From NCBI RefSeq assembly GCF_020866905.1, contig NZ_JAIVCC010000013.1:62001-126000 (forward strand): a stretch of DNA of 64,000 bases, read 5' to 3'. The notes beneath the pieces are model-generated. The model saw only the letters and a program-made list of their open reading frames with translations, did not search any database and was not told the DNA's origin. Position numbers and translations under genes: made by a program. Origin of the DNA: Salinimicrobium sediminilitoris (GTDB lineage Bacteria; Bacteroidota; Bacteroidia; Flavobacteriales; Flavobacteriaceae). How positions within the stretch are numbered: position 1 is the first letter of the stretch; every line of letters starts with the position of its first letter. Below, piece by piece: positions 16,919 through 24,023 of this stretch.

Positions 16919-17095
16919 ATGATGCCAGAGCAGCCTGCGCCGGGCGAGCAGAAACCGGAAAAGAACAAAAAGAATCCCTCCAAAAAGGAGAGTAAATTCA
17001 TGAGCGGACTTAAAAAAGTGGGATTTAACGTCTGGTTAGCGGTAATGATCATAGGCGGTGCCCTGGCCTTTATTACAGCTCTTTTTCTGGTATGA
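16919..17095 (+). CDS. Small single-pass membrane protein, unknown function
   Basis: A 58-codon frame starts with ATGATG at 16919 (the second ATG at 16922 is possible) and ends with TGA at 17093-17095. The product has a charged, proline/lysine-rich N-terminus (PEQPAPGEQKPEKNKKNPSKKE) and one membrane helix (VWLAVMIIGGALAFITALFLV). The stop overlaps the ATG of the next gene by four bases, which strongly suggests that both are real and translationally coupled. The family is not recognised with certainty. Confidence 0.65.
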   Translation: MMPEQPAPGEQKPEKNKKNPSKKESKFMSGLKKVGFNVWLAVMIIGGALAFITALFLV

Positions 17096-17463
17096 GAAAT
17101 ATTTATCTGCTGTTCTTTATTTGCTTCGGAATTTTCCTTGGAAATTTATTCCTGCTTCATCTTTCTTTACCACTGCCCACCTTCTTCTCCTCCTATCTTA
17201 ACGACCTGCTGTGCATGCCAATAGTTTTGAGTCTTTGTCTTTTCATTATCCGAAAGATCAGCAAAAGGAAAGACCTCAAAATTTCTCTTTTTTCTGCTTT
17301 CTCTCTCGCCACACTTTATTCCATTTACTTTGAATGGTATCTTCCTGAAGTTACAACAAGATACACTCAGGATATACTAGATGTGCTGCTGTACTTCGGC
17401 GGAGCCTTAATTTTCTGGCTGGTCCAAAGATCTGAAGCATCATCACGAAAGCTTCAGTATTAG
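17092..17463 (+). CDS. Multi-pass membrane protein, unknown function
   Basis: This 123-residue hydrophobic protein has about four membrane segments (YLLFFICFGIFLGNLFLL, LNDLLCMPIVLSLCLFII, ISLFSAFSLATLYSIYF, LDVLLYFGGALIFWLVQ). It overlaps the preceding small gene by ATGA and is followed by the convergent cysteine synthase terminator. Similar short proteins occur in other Flavobacteria, but I cannot name a function. Confidence 0.6.
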   Translation: MRNIYLLFFICFGIFLGNLFLLHLSLPLPTFFSSYLNDLLCMPIVLSLCLFIIRKISKRKDLKISLFSAFSLATLYSIYFEWYLPEVTTRYTQDILDVLLYFGGALIFWLVQRSEASSRKLQY

Positions 17464-17466
17464 AAA

Positions 17467-17493
17467 TAAAAAAAGCTGCCTAAAAAGACAGCT
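17467..17493 (-). terminator. Intrinsic terminator after the cysteine synthase-family gene
   Basis: AGCTGTCT/AGGCAGCT (one mismatch, short A/T loop) is followed on the minus strand by seven T residues. It lies 40 bp after the stop of the gene on the minus strand. Confidence 0.7.
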
Positions 17494-17532
17494 CTTTACT
17501 ATTTTACTTTTATAAGTCCTGGTTCTTGAATC

Positions 17533-18513
17533 TTATTCAATGTATCCCATTTTTCGCATCCAGTCATCATTAAACATTTTGCCTACATACCGACTTCCGT
17601 GATCGTGGAATAAGATCACTACCACATCATCCTTTTTAAAATGCTCTTTTAGCTGAAGTAAACCCTTGATCGCAGCTCCTGCACTATTCCCAAGGAACAT
17701 TCCTTCCTCTTTGGCAAGTCTTTGGGTGTAGATAGCAGCATCTTTATCGGTCACTTTTGTAAAGCCGTCAATAATATCGAAGTCAACATTCTTGGGCAAA
17801 ATATCTTCTCCAATGCCTTCCGTCACATATGGATATATCTCTTTTTCATCAAACTCTCCTGTTTCGTGGTACTTCTTAAAAACGGATCCATAAGTATCCA
17901 CACCCCAGATTTTTACATTTGGATTCTGCTCCTTCAGGTATTTTCCAACCCCCGAAATGGTTCCGCCGGTTCCCACTCCAACCACGAAATGAGTCACTTT
18001 ACCATCAGTTTGCCTCCAAATTTCCGGCCCTGTACTCTCATAATGAGCCTTGGTATTCGAAAGATTGTCGTATTGATTGACATACCAGGAATTCGGCGTC
18101 TCTTCAGAAAGGCGTTTGGAGGTAGAGTAGTAAGACTGAGGATCATCTGGCGCCACATCTGTCGGACAAACGACTACCTCACTGCCTACGGCACGTAAAA
18201 TGTCAATTTTCTCCTTGGATTGCTTATCGGCCATGACACAGATCATTCGGTAACCTTTCACAATAGCAGCAAGGGCAAGGCCCATCCCTGTATTTCCTGA
18301 AGTCCCTTCAATAATAGTTCCTCCCGGCTTTAAAAGTCCGGCAGCTTCGGCATCTTCGATCATTTTCACCGCCATCCGGTCCTTTACCGAGTTCCCCGGA
18401 TTAAAAGTCTCATATTTTGCCAGTACCAGTGCATCTATAACTTCTGTCAATTTATTCATCTTGACGAGAGGCGTATTTCCAATAGTACCTAATATATTTT
18501 CAGCGTATTCCAT
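17533..18513 (-). CDS. PLP-dependent cysteine synthase/cystathionine beta-synthase family enzyme
   Basis: This 326-residue fold-type II PLP enzyme replaces the beta substituent of serine or O-acetylserine with sulfide or homocysteine. The PLP lysine is in NPGNSVKDRMAV (about residue 44), the substrate loop is GTSGNTGMGLA, and the phosphate loop is GVGTGGTISGVGKYL. It lacks the C-terminal CBS (Bateman) domains of the regulated enzyme. The segment GSRYVGKMFNDDWMRKMG at the end is closer to CBS-type than to CysK-type proteins, so cystathionine beta-synthase is the more likely activity. Confidence 0.88.
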   Translation of the reverse strand: MEYAENILGTIGNTPLVKMNKLTEVIDALVLAKYETFNPGNSVKDRMAVKMIEDAEAAGLLKPGGTIIEGTSGNTGMGLALAAIVKGYRMICVMADKQSKEKIDILRAVGSEVVVCPTDVAPDDPQSYYSTSKRLSEETPNSWYVNQYDNLSNTKAHYESTGPEIWRQTDGKVTHFVVGVGTGGTISGVGKYLKEQNPNVKIWGVDTYGSVFKKYHETGEFDEKEIYPYVTEGIGEDILPKNVDFDIIDGFTKVTDKDAAIYTQRLAKEEGMFLGNSAGAAIKGLLQLKEHFKKDDVVVILFHDHGSRYVGKMFNDDWMRKMGYIE

Positions 18514-18531
18514 GTCTTAATTTTTCGGCTG

Positions 18532-18539
18532 CAAAGGTA
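18532..18539 (-). promoter_or_regulatory. -7 element of the cysteine synthase-family gene
   Basis: TACCTTTG on the minus strand matches TAnnTTTG and ends 18 bp upstream of the ATG at 18513. No TTG is seen at the ideal distance. Confidence 0.5.
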
Positions 18540-18578
18540 AGAAAAAAAGCAGCTTTTAAAAGGGTTCAAAAGAGGTGC

Positions 18579-18595
18579 CAAAAATGTCATTTTTG
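18579..18595 (-). repeat. CAAAAATGACATTTTTG palindromic 17-mer, copy 1
   Basis: This 17-mer recurs in the opposite orientation at 32805-32821, in both cases just after the end of a gene. Here it follows the LolE-like gene and may form the tip of a terminator hairpin. Confidence 0.45.
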
Positions 18596-18605
18596 ACAGT
18601 CGCTT

Positions 18606-19841
18606 CTAATCGAATTTCATTGCTTTGACGGGAGAGATCCTGGTAATAATGAACGAAGGGATAAGCAACATGAGCATACAAAGAAGCAGAGTTCCCAGGT
18701 TCACTCCCAAAATATACTCCCAACCCAGATAAACAGGCGCTTCGGTCACGTAATAAGTTTCGGGATTAAGGGGAATGAGCTTAAGGTACTTTTGCGCAAA
18801 TAATAAGCCCAGGCCGATTAAGTTCCCCCAGAAGAGACCGAGCAGAATAAGGTATCCGGCGTTGTACAGGAAGATCTTTCTTATGATCCAGTCGCTGCTT
18901 CCCAGCGCTTTCATGATCCCAATCATTTGCGTGCGTTCAAGAATAAGCACCAGCAAAGCTGTGATCATGTTAATTCCTGCCACCAGGATCATAATCCCGA
19001 TGATAAGTGCAATATTAAAGTCAAACAACGACAACCACTCAAAAATGGAGTAATACTGCTGCTTTATTGTACGCGTATCAAGGAAGGAGCCGGTGTTTTC
19101 ATAAATCTCCTGCCCTTTCTCTTCCAATTGACTGAAATCTTCCAGAAAAACCTCAAAATTCCCTACCTGATCTTTTTCCCAGCGGTTAATGCGTTGCACA
19201 TGCCGTATGTCGCCTAACATATACAGCTCATCAAATTCCTGAAACCCCGAATTGTATATACCTTTTACCTCAAAAGCCCTTGTCAAAGGGGTTCTGCTGC
19301 TTTCGTCCCTCAAAAAGTAAGTGATCGCTTTATCCCCAACCTCTAGCCCCAGCCTGTTTGCTGTGTAGCTGGAAATAAGAACCTCATCGTTAAGGCTTCC
19401 GGTCACATTAGGCATTTCTCCTTCAACAAGAAAATCTTCAAAATAATCCCAGTTAAAATCGGTTCCCACCCCTTTTACAATAATCCCTTCAAAATCGGTT
19501 TCGGTGCGAATCACTCCGCCCAGATATGCTGTTGCCTGTATATGCTCAACTCCGTCGACACTTGTAAATTCGGGATAAAAATCCTGATCTGTTGAGATTG
19601 GCATCAATGACACCTGTGAATTGTTGTTGTCGTAGCTGGAAATGGTAATATGTCCCGTAAAGGCCGACATTTTTTCCCTTATCTTTTGTTGTAGGCCAAT
19701 TCCGGTCGCAAAAGCAACCAGCATCATGATCACCCCTATGGCAATGGCCACGATGGCTATTTTTATTATAGGTGCCGATATGCTACTTTTGTGCTGCTTC
19801 GAACTTATGAGGCGTTTGGCGATAAAGAATTCCAGATTCAA
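18606..19841 (-). CDS. ABC transporter permease, FtsX/LolE family
   Basis: This 411-residue inner-membrane protein has the LolC/E layout: TM1 near the N-terminus (IIKIAIVAIAIGVIMMLVAFATGIG), a large periplasmic domain (about residues 50-265), then three C-terminal membrane segments (ALIIGIMILVAGINMITALLVLILE, IFLYNAGYLILLGLFWGNLIGLGLLF, LLLCMLMLLIPSFIITRISPVKAMKFD). It probably moves lipoproteins or lipids towards the outer membrane together with an ATPase not present here. The start is TTG: an in-frame stop lies two codons upstream and the N-terminus MNLEFFIAKRL is the one conserved in the family. It diverges from the NamZ-like gene with only 8 bp between start codons. Confidence 0.88.
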   Translation of the reverse strand: MNLEFFIAKRLISSKQHKSSISAPIIKIAIVAIAIGVIMMLVAFATGIGLQQKIREKMSAFTGHITISSYDNNNSQVSLMPISTDQDFYPEFTSVDGVEHIQATAYLGGVIRTETDFEGIIVKGVGTDFNWDYFEDFLVEGEMPNVTGSLNDEVLISSYTANRLGLEVGDKAITYFLRDESSRTPLTRAFEVKGIYNSGFQEFDELYMLGDIRHVQRINRWEKDQVGNFEVFLEDFSQLEEKGQEIYENTGSFLDTRTIKQQYYSIFEWLSLFDFNIALIIGIMILVAGINMITALLVLILERTQMIGIMKALGSSDWIIRKIFLYNAGYLILLGLFWGNLIGLGLLFAQKYLKLIPLNPETYYVTEAPVYLGWEYILGVNLGTLLLCMLMLLIPSFIITRISPVKAMKFD

Positions 19842-19849
19842 GAGTAGCT

Positions 19850-21082
19850 ATGAGTTTAAGATTTTTCAAAAGTACATTTTTATTCCTATTTATTGCCGCT
19901 ACTGCCTGCGGAAACAACTCCGGAAATCCTTCTGCCGTTCCTGCTGAAGCCAAGAAGGATTCGACAACTGCTGAAGCTGTGCAGGAACTAAAACTCGGCG
20001 CCGAAAGAACCGACTATTTTCTACCTTTTTTGGAAGGTAAAAAAGTTGCGCTCGTCGGGAACCAAACTAGTATTATTCCCACTGAAGCCGGAAATGTGCA
20101 TCTCGTAGATACGCTGCTGTCTCTTGGAGTTGATCTTCGGAAAGTCTTCGCTCCCGAACATGGATTTCGCGGCACAGCCGATGCCGGCGAGGCAGTTGAA
20201 GATGGTAAAGATCCACGCACGGGGCTTCCGGTAATTTCCCTCTACGGGAACAACAAAAAACCTACTGCACAACAGCTGGCAGGAATTGATGTTTTGGTTT
20301 TTGATCTTCAGGATGTCGGTGCCCGATTCTACACATACATCTCGACACTACATTACGTAATGGAAGCAGCTGCCGAAAATAATATTCAGGTTATTGTTTT
20401 TGACCGTCCTAATCCAAACGGACATTACATCGACGGGCCGGTTCTCGAACCTGAACATAAAAGCTTTGTAGGAATGCATCCCATCCCGGTGGTACACGGA
20501 ATGACCATAGGAGAATATGCAAAAATGATCAATGGGGAAGGCTGGCTAAAGGATAGAATTCAGGCGCCTATGAAGATCGTTGAAATGGAAAACTATGGCC
20601 GGAACGAGCCATACGAGCTACCGGTAAAACCCTCTCCCAACCTGCCAAATGCTAAAGCAATAAACCTTTATCCCAGCCTGTGCTTTTTTGAAGGCACCAA
20701 TGTGAATGCCGGCCGTGGCACATCAAAACAATTTCAGGTGTTTGGATCCCCATTTCTTCCGAAGGAAAAGTTTCCCTTTTCCTATTTTCCGGAGTCTAAC
20801 GAAGGGGCAAAATCTCCAAAACATCTCGGAAAAACCTGCTATGGCAAAGATCTTTCTAAAACCGAACGGCTGGACTTTATTAACCTGGAATGGTTAATTG
20901 AAGCCTACAACCACACCTCTCAAAAAGGGGAGTTTTTCAATTCTTTTTTTACAAATCTGGCGGGCACGACAAAACTTCAGCAGCAAATAAAAAACGGAAT
21001 GAGTGCAGAAGAGATTCGTGCTACATGGGAAGCGGGATTGGAAGAATTTGCGAAGGTTAGGAAGAATTATTTAGTGTACTAA
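19850..21082 (+). CDS. DUF1343 lipoprotein, NamZ-like exo-beta-N-acetylmuramidase
   Basis: This 410-residue protein has a lipoprotein signal (FIAATACGNNSG, cysteine near residue 20). The DUF1343 family (glycoside hydrolase family 171, NamZ) removes terminal MurNAc from peptidoglycan fragments. Conserved stretches are LVGNQTSI, FAPEHGFRGTADAGE, GIDVLVFDLQDVGARFYTYISTLHYVMEAA and VFDRPNPNGHYIDGP. It should act in the periplasm or on the outer membrane in wall recycling. It is transcribed divergently from the LolE-like gene, and its promoter must lie inside that gene. Confidence 0.88.
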   Translation: MSLRFFKSTFLFLFIAATACGNNSGNPSAVPAEAKKDSTTAEAVQELKLGAERTDYFLPFLEGKKVALVGNQTSIIPTEAGNVHLVDTLLSLGVDLRKVFAPEHGFRGTADAGEAVEDGKDPRTGLPVISLYGNNKKPTAQQLAGIDVLVFDLQDVGARFYTYISTLHYVMEAAAENNIQVIVFDRPNPNGHYIDGPVLEPEHKSFVGMHPIPVVHGMTIGEYAKMINGEGWLKDRIQAPMKIVEMENYGRNEPYELPVKPSPNLPNAKAINLYPSLCFFEGTNVNAGRGTSKQFQVFGSPFLPKEKFPFSYFPESNEGAKSPKHLGKTCYGKDLSKTERLDFINLEWLIEAYNHTSQKGEFFNSFFTNLAGTTKLQQQIKNGMSAEEIRATWEAGLEEFAKVRKNYLVY

Positions 21083-21087
21083 TTGTC

Positions 21088-21126
21088 GCCTGTTGCTTGT
21101 TGCGGGTTGCGAGTTGCGGGTTGCGG
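21088..21126 (+). repeat. GTTGCGGGTTG-type repeat, left flank of the four-helix-bundle gene
   Basis: Four imperfect GTTGC(G/T)(G/A)GTT units stand just before the end of the four-helix-bundle gene. An inverted, degenerate counterpart is at 21576-21604 on the other side of that gene. Confidence 0.5.
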
Positions 21127-21134
21127 TATAAAAT

Positions 21135-21506
21135 TTAACTTTTCCAGGATGTTTCGACATACTTAATAAACGAATTAATTTTGCCTCCCAAATTATTGTA
21201 CTCCTTTTTCAGATAAAGGTGATCTTCCATAATTCCCGGATAAAGATGAAAAATCTTCTCTAAATGATTTAAAGTTTCATCATTGCTTGAGTGAGAGTAA
21301 ATTAGGAACTTAAGAAAATCGGCTTTATATCTCCTACGTCCATAACCTTCTACTATGTTAGTATTTACTGAGTCTGCAGACCTGCGAATTTGACTTCCCA
21401 ATTCATAAAGTTCATATTTCGGTAATTGAAGGCTCAAAGAGTGAACTTTATAAAAGAGCTTTAATGATAATGAATAAATCTCCAGTTCCTTATAAGAATT
21501 TGCCAT
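21135..21506 (-). CDS. Four helix bundle protein (23S rRNA IVS-type)
   Basis: This 123-residue all-helical protein of the four-helix-bundle family was first found in intervening sequences of 23S rRNA genes and is also scattered as free genes. Signature parts are SYKELEIYSLSLKLFYKVHSLS, PKYELYELGSQIRRSADSVNTNIVEGYGRRRYKADFLKFL and SSNDETLNHLEKI. The molecular function is unknown, although a diversity-generating-retroelement accessory protein has the same fold. The gene is flanked by inverted GTTGCGGGTT-type repeats. Confidence 0.88.
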   Translation of the reverse strand: MANSYKELEIYSLSLKLFYKVHSLSLQLPKYELYELGSQIRRSADSVNTNIVEGYGRRRYKADFLKFLIYSHSSNDETLNHLEKIFHLYPGIMEDHLYLKKEYNNLGGKINSFIKYVETSWKS

Positions 21507-21575
21507 TAAAAGAGTGAATAAGATTAGCGTAATAGACTTCAGGAGAAAAGTTAAGCAAATTAGATGATAAATTTC

Positions 21576-21604
21576 ACCCGCAACACGTAACCCGTAACAT
21601 TGCC
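21576..21604 (-). repeat. GTTGCGGGTTG-type repeat, right flank (inverted)
   Basis: The minus strand reads GTTACGGGTTACGTGTTGCGG, the same degenerate unit as at 21088-21126 but in the opposite direction. Together they bracket the four-helix-bundle gene. Confidence 0.45.
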
Positions 21605-21649
21605 GTTTGAATGAAATTTGCTCCTGGCAATAGCCAAATCTAAAATTGG

Positions 21650-22144
21650 TTATTTCAACACTCTGCGTTTCATCTCCTCCACAATATTATACGCTGCCGG
21701 ACAAATGCCAACATTTTTAATGGTGAGGTTAGAGATCTTGTGGAAGTCTTTTCTGTTGGTATGAGGAAATTCACTGCAGGCTTTTGGGCGCACGTCGTAA
21801 ATGAGACAGTAATTATCGGGAGCGAGAAAGGCGCAGGGCACTTCCTGTAGCACATAATCATTATCTTCATCTATGCGCAGGTATTGATCAATAAACTGCT
21901 GGGGCTTTAAACGCAGGTGCTTCGAAATACGTTCTATGTCTTTGTTGGTAAATAGAGGGCCTGTAGTTTTGCAACAATTAGCACAATTAAGGCAGTCGGT
22001 ACGTTCAAATTCCTCCTCATGTAACTCCTGCATTTGAAGATCCAGGTGCTTAGGCGGCTTCTTTTTAAGCTGGGAGAAAAACTTCTTATTCTCCTTATGT
22101 TTATCTTTGGCCCTTTGCGGGAGCCCATTTAACTCATCCTGCAT
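21650..22144 (-). CDS. YkgJ family cysteine cluster protein
   Basis: This is a 164-residue protein with eight or more cysteines likely to bind a metal or Fe-S cluster: CLNCANCCKTTGP (about residues 51-63), VPCAF, YCLIYDVRPKACSEFP and GICPAAY. I choose the ATG at 22144 (MQDELNGLPQRAKDK). The longer frame to 22222 would run into the divergent methyltransferase gene, and a perfect promoter (22149-22178) ends four bases before this ATG. The mRNA is therefore probably leaderless. The function is unknown. Confidence 0.82.
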   Translation of the reverse strand: MQDELNGLPQRAKDKHKENKKFFSQLKKKPPKHLDLQMQELHEEEFERTDCLNCANCCKTTGPLFTNKDIERISKHLRLKPQQFIDQYLRIDEDNDYVLQEVPCAFLAPDNYCLIYDVRPKACSEFPHTNRKDFHKISNLTIKNVGICPAAYNIVEEMKRRVLK

Positions 22145-22148
22145 GATG

Positions 22149-22178
22149 CAAAGATAAACAGAACCAACACGTGAACAA
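22149..22178 (-). promoter_or_regulatory. YkgJ promoter (TTG-N19-TAnnTTTG)
   Basis: On the minus strand TTG (22178-22176), exactly 19 bp, TATCTTTG (22156-22149), then four bases and ATG. The -33 element lies within the first codons of the divergent methyltransferase gene. Confidence 0.8.
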
Positions 22179-22902
22179 GCTAAAAAACGATCCCGATATT
22201 TTTGGAAAAGCACTAACTGCATTCTTTGAAACCGGTGACGAAGAGGATATAATAGTCCACTCTCCCGACTTTGATGATGATGTGATCCCGGTGCCTTACC
22301 TCTTTAGAAGGTATAAAGAAATGCCAAAGCTGGAGCAAAAAGCTTTACAATTGTGCCGCGGAAAAGTACTTGATGTTGGCTGCGGTGCCGGAAGCCACTC
22401 ACTTTACCTGCAGGAGGAACGAAAGCTTCAGGTTACTGCCATTGATACTTCGGCCGGAGCTATAGACATTTGCCTGAAACGGGGCATTAAAGATGCAAGA
22501 AACATTGCTTTTGACAAACTTTCCGAAGAGAAATTTGACACGATTCTGCTGCTCATGAATGGCACGGGAATCGTAGGAAAAATGAAATTCCTGGACAACT
22601 TTTTTAAGCAGCTCAGAAATTTACTGGCCGAAGATGGACAGGTGATCATTGACTCATCAGACCTTATTTATCTTTTTGATGCCGATGAAGATGGAGGGGT
22701 TTGGGTTGACTCTTCTAAAGGTTATTATGGGGAACTCACTTACAGTCTGAGTTATAAAAGTGAAACTTCAGCAAGATTCGACTGGTTGTACCTTGATTTT
22801 GATTCATTATCTTTAGCAGCATCAAAGAATGGATTTGATTGTGCAAAAATCTATGAGGGAGAACATTACGACTACCTGGCAAGGCTAACAATAAAAAATT
22901 AA
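22171..22902 (+). CDS. Class I SAM-dependent methyltransferase
   Basis: This 243-residue protein has the AdoMet-binding motif I VLDVGCGAGSHSLYLQ (about residues 65-80), motif II near VTAIDTSAGAIDIC, and a motif IV-like FDTILLLMNGTGIVG. The start is a GTG at 22171 (MNKLKNDPDIFGKALTAFFE). The substrate is unknown. It is followed by the metalloprotease gene with one base between stop and ATG, so the two form an operon. Confidence 0.85.
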   Translation: MNKLKNDPDIFGKALTAFFETGDEEDIIVHSPDFDDDVIPVPYLFRRYKEMPKLEQKALQLCRGKVLDVGCGAGSHSLYLQEERKLQVTAIDTSAGAIDICLKRGIKDARNIAFDKLSEEKFDTILLLMNGTGIVGKMKFLDNFFKQLRNLLAEDGQVIIDSSDLIYLFDADEDGGVWVDSSKGYYGELTYSLSYKSETSARFDWLYLDFDSLSLAASKNGFDCAKIYEGEHYDYLARLTIKN

Positions 22903-22903
22903 A

Positions 22904-23668
22904 ATGAGGGGGAAATATTATTTTAGCTGGATCTTTTTTCTGCTTTTTTTAACCGGCTGTAGCCCTGATGATCCTGCAAAGGAACCATCTGCGCATAGAA
23001 ATGACCTGGTTCTAGGAGCTTCGGCAAGAGATTATTTAAGCGATGAAGTATTTACTTCCATGGAGCTGGAAGTAGTCTATGTGACAGGACACGAACCTGC
23101 CGAAGAAGCCTTACAAAGCCTCTCTACATTTCTCAACAAGTATACAAATAAACCCGACGGGATCTCGATTAAGAAGAGGGCTATTGCCAGTCCCCAGACT
23201 GATACCTACTCTATTGAAGAGATCAAAAGTGTAGAGAAAAAAAACCGAACAGCTTTTTCAAAAGATAAGAAACTGGCAACTTTTATATTTTTTGCCGACA
23301 ACAAAAGTGAAGATAGCGGAGAGCGCCACAGAATCCTCGGAAAAGCATATATGAATACTTCGATGGTTGTTTTTGAAAATGAAATTGATGAAATGGCTGG
23401 CAATATTTCCCGAAGTGAAGTCCAGACTGTTACGCTGCATCATGAATTTGGACATCTTTTCGGCCTGGTCAATAATGGATCCCCGGCTCAAAGTGAACAC
23501 GAAGACACAAATAAAGAATACAGGGCCCACTGTAATGTGGATGGATGTCTAATGGCTGCTGCTATAGATATTAGCTCCTCTCCCCTAAGTTTTTTCGAAA
23601 ACGGGCAAAAGGTCATTGATTTTGACGAGAAATGTAAGCTGGACCTCAAGGCCAATGGAGGGAAATAG
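22904..23668 (+). CDS. Zinc metalloprotease-like lipoprotein
   Basis: This 254-residue protein has a lipoprotein signal (FLLFLTGCSPDD, cysteine near residue 19). A zinc site HHEFGHLFGLVNNG (about residues 178-191) gives HExxH plus the conserved glycine. The third ligand position of metzincins holds an asparagine, and a histidine/cysteine group downstream (HEDTNKEYRAHCNVDGCLM) may complete the site and supply the Met-turn. Similar surface metalloproteases occur in Flavobacteriaceae. The target is unknown. Confidence 0.75.
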   Translation: MRGKYYFSWIFFLLFLTGCSPDDPAKEPSAHRNDLVLGASARDYLSDEVFTSMELEVVYVTGHEPAEEALQSLSTFLNKYTNKPDGISIKKRAIASPQTDTYSIEEIKSVEKKNRTAFSKDKKLATFIFFADNKSEDSGERHRILGKAYMNTSMVVFENEIDEMAGNISRSEVQTVTLHHEFGHLFGLVNNGSPAQSEHEDTNKEYRAHCNVDGCLMAAAIDISSSPLSFFENGQKVIDFDEKCKLDLKANGGK

Positions 23669-23785
23669 GCCTGCGGCTTATAGTTTAAAGTTCAAGGTCT
23701 GTGGAGTGTGGAGCCCTAAATAGAGCGCAGTTTCACATCAAGCATAAAGGTTAGAAAGAAAAGATTCTATAAAATCGAATAGAAA

Positions 23786-23803
23786 CATCCGTGTATTCGT
23801 GGC
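23786..23803 (+). repeat. 18-bp direct repeat, copy 1
   Basis: CATCCGTGTATTCGTGGC is repeated exactly at 23909-23926, with a period of 123 bp. After each copy a short stretch with ATCGC or ATACGC follows, so the similarity extends loosely beyond the core. Confidence 0.75.
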
Positions 23804-23908
23804 TATTTTTTATCGCCATCAAGTTTCAAATTCCCCCAAAAAGTTTCACATGAAGATCACAAAATCTAAAAAAGTGCACGAAGAAATTCAGTAAAACTAA
23901 AAATAAAC

Positions 23909-23926
23909 CATCCGTGTATTCGTGGC
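23909..23926 (+). repeat. 18-bp direct repeat, copy 2
   Basis: An identical copy of the 23786-23803 core in the same orientation. Confidence 0.75.
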
Positions 23927-23952
23927 GTTTTTATACGCTATACATGACACAC

Positions 23953-23987
23953 AACAAAAAACCCTTTGAATTTTCTCCAAAGGGCTC
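23953..23987 (-). terminator. Intrinsic terminator of the amidohydrolase gene
   Basis: CCCTTTG and CAAAGGG form the stem with an A/T-rich loop, followed on the minus strand by six T residues, 37 bp after the stop codon. Confidence 0.75.
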
Positions 23988-24023
23988 TTCTAATTCTAAT
24001 TTCGTACTTCTAAAATCGTACTC

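Larger units (their letters stand above)
23669..24023. other. Gene-free spacer with dispersed repeats and a terminator
   Basis: These 355 bp hold no credible frame. They contain two copies of an 18-bp repeat (23786-23803 and 23909-23926) and, at 23953-23987, the terminator of the minus-strand amidohydrolase gene. Confidence 0.6.
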
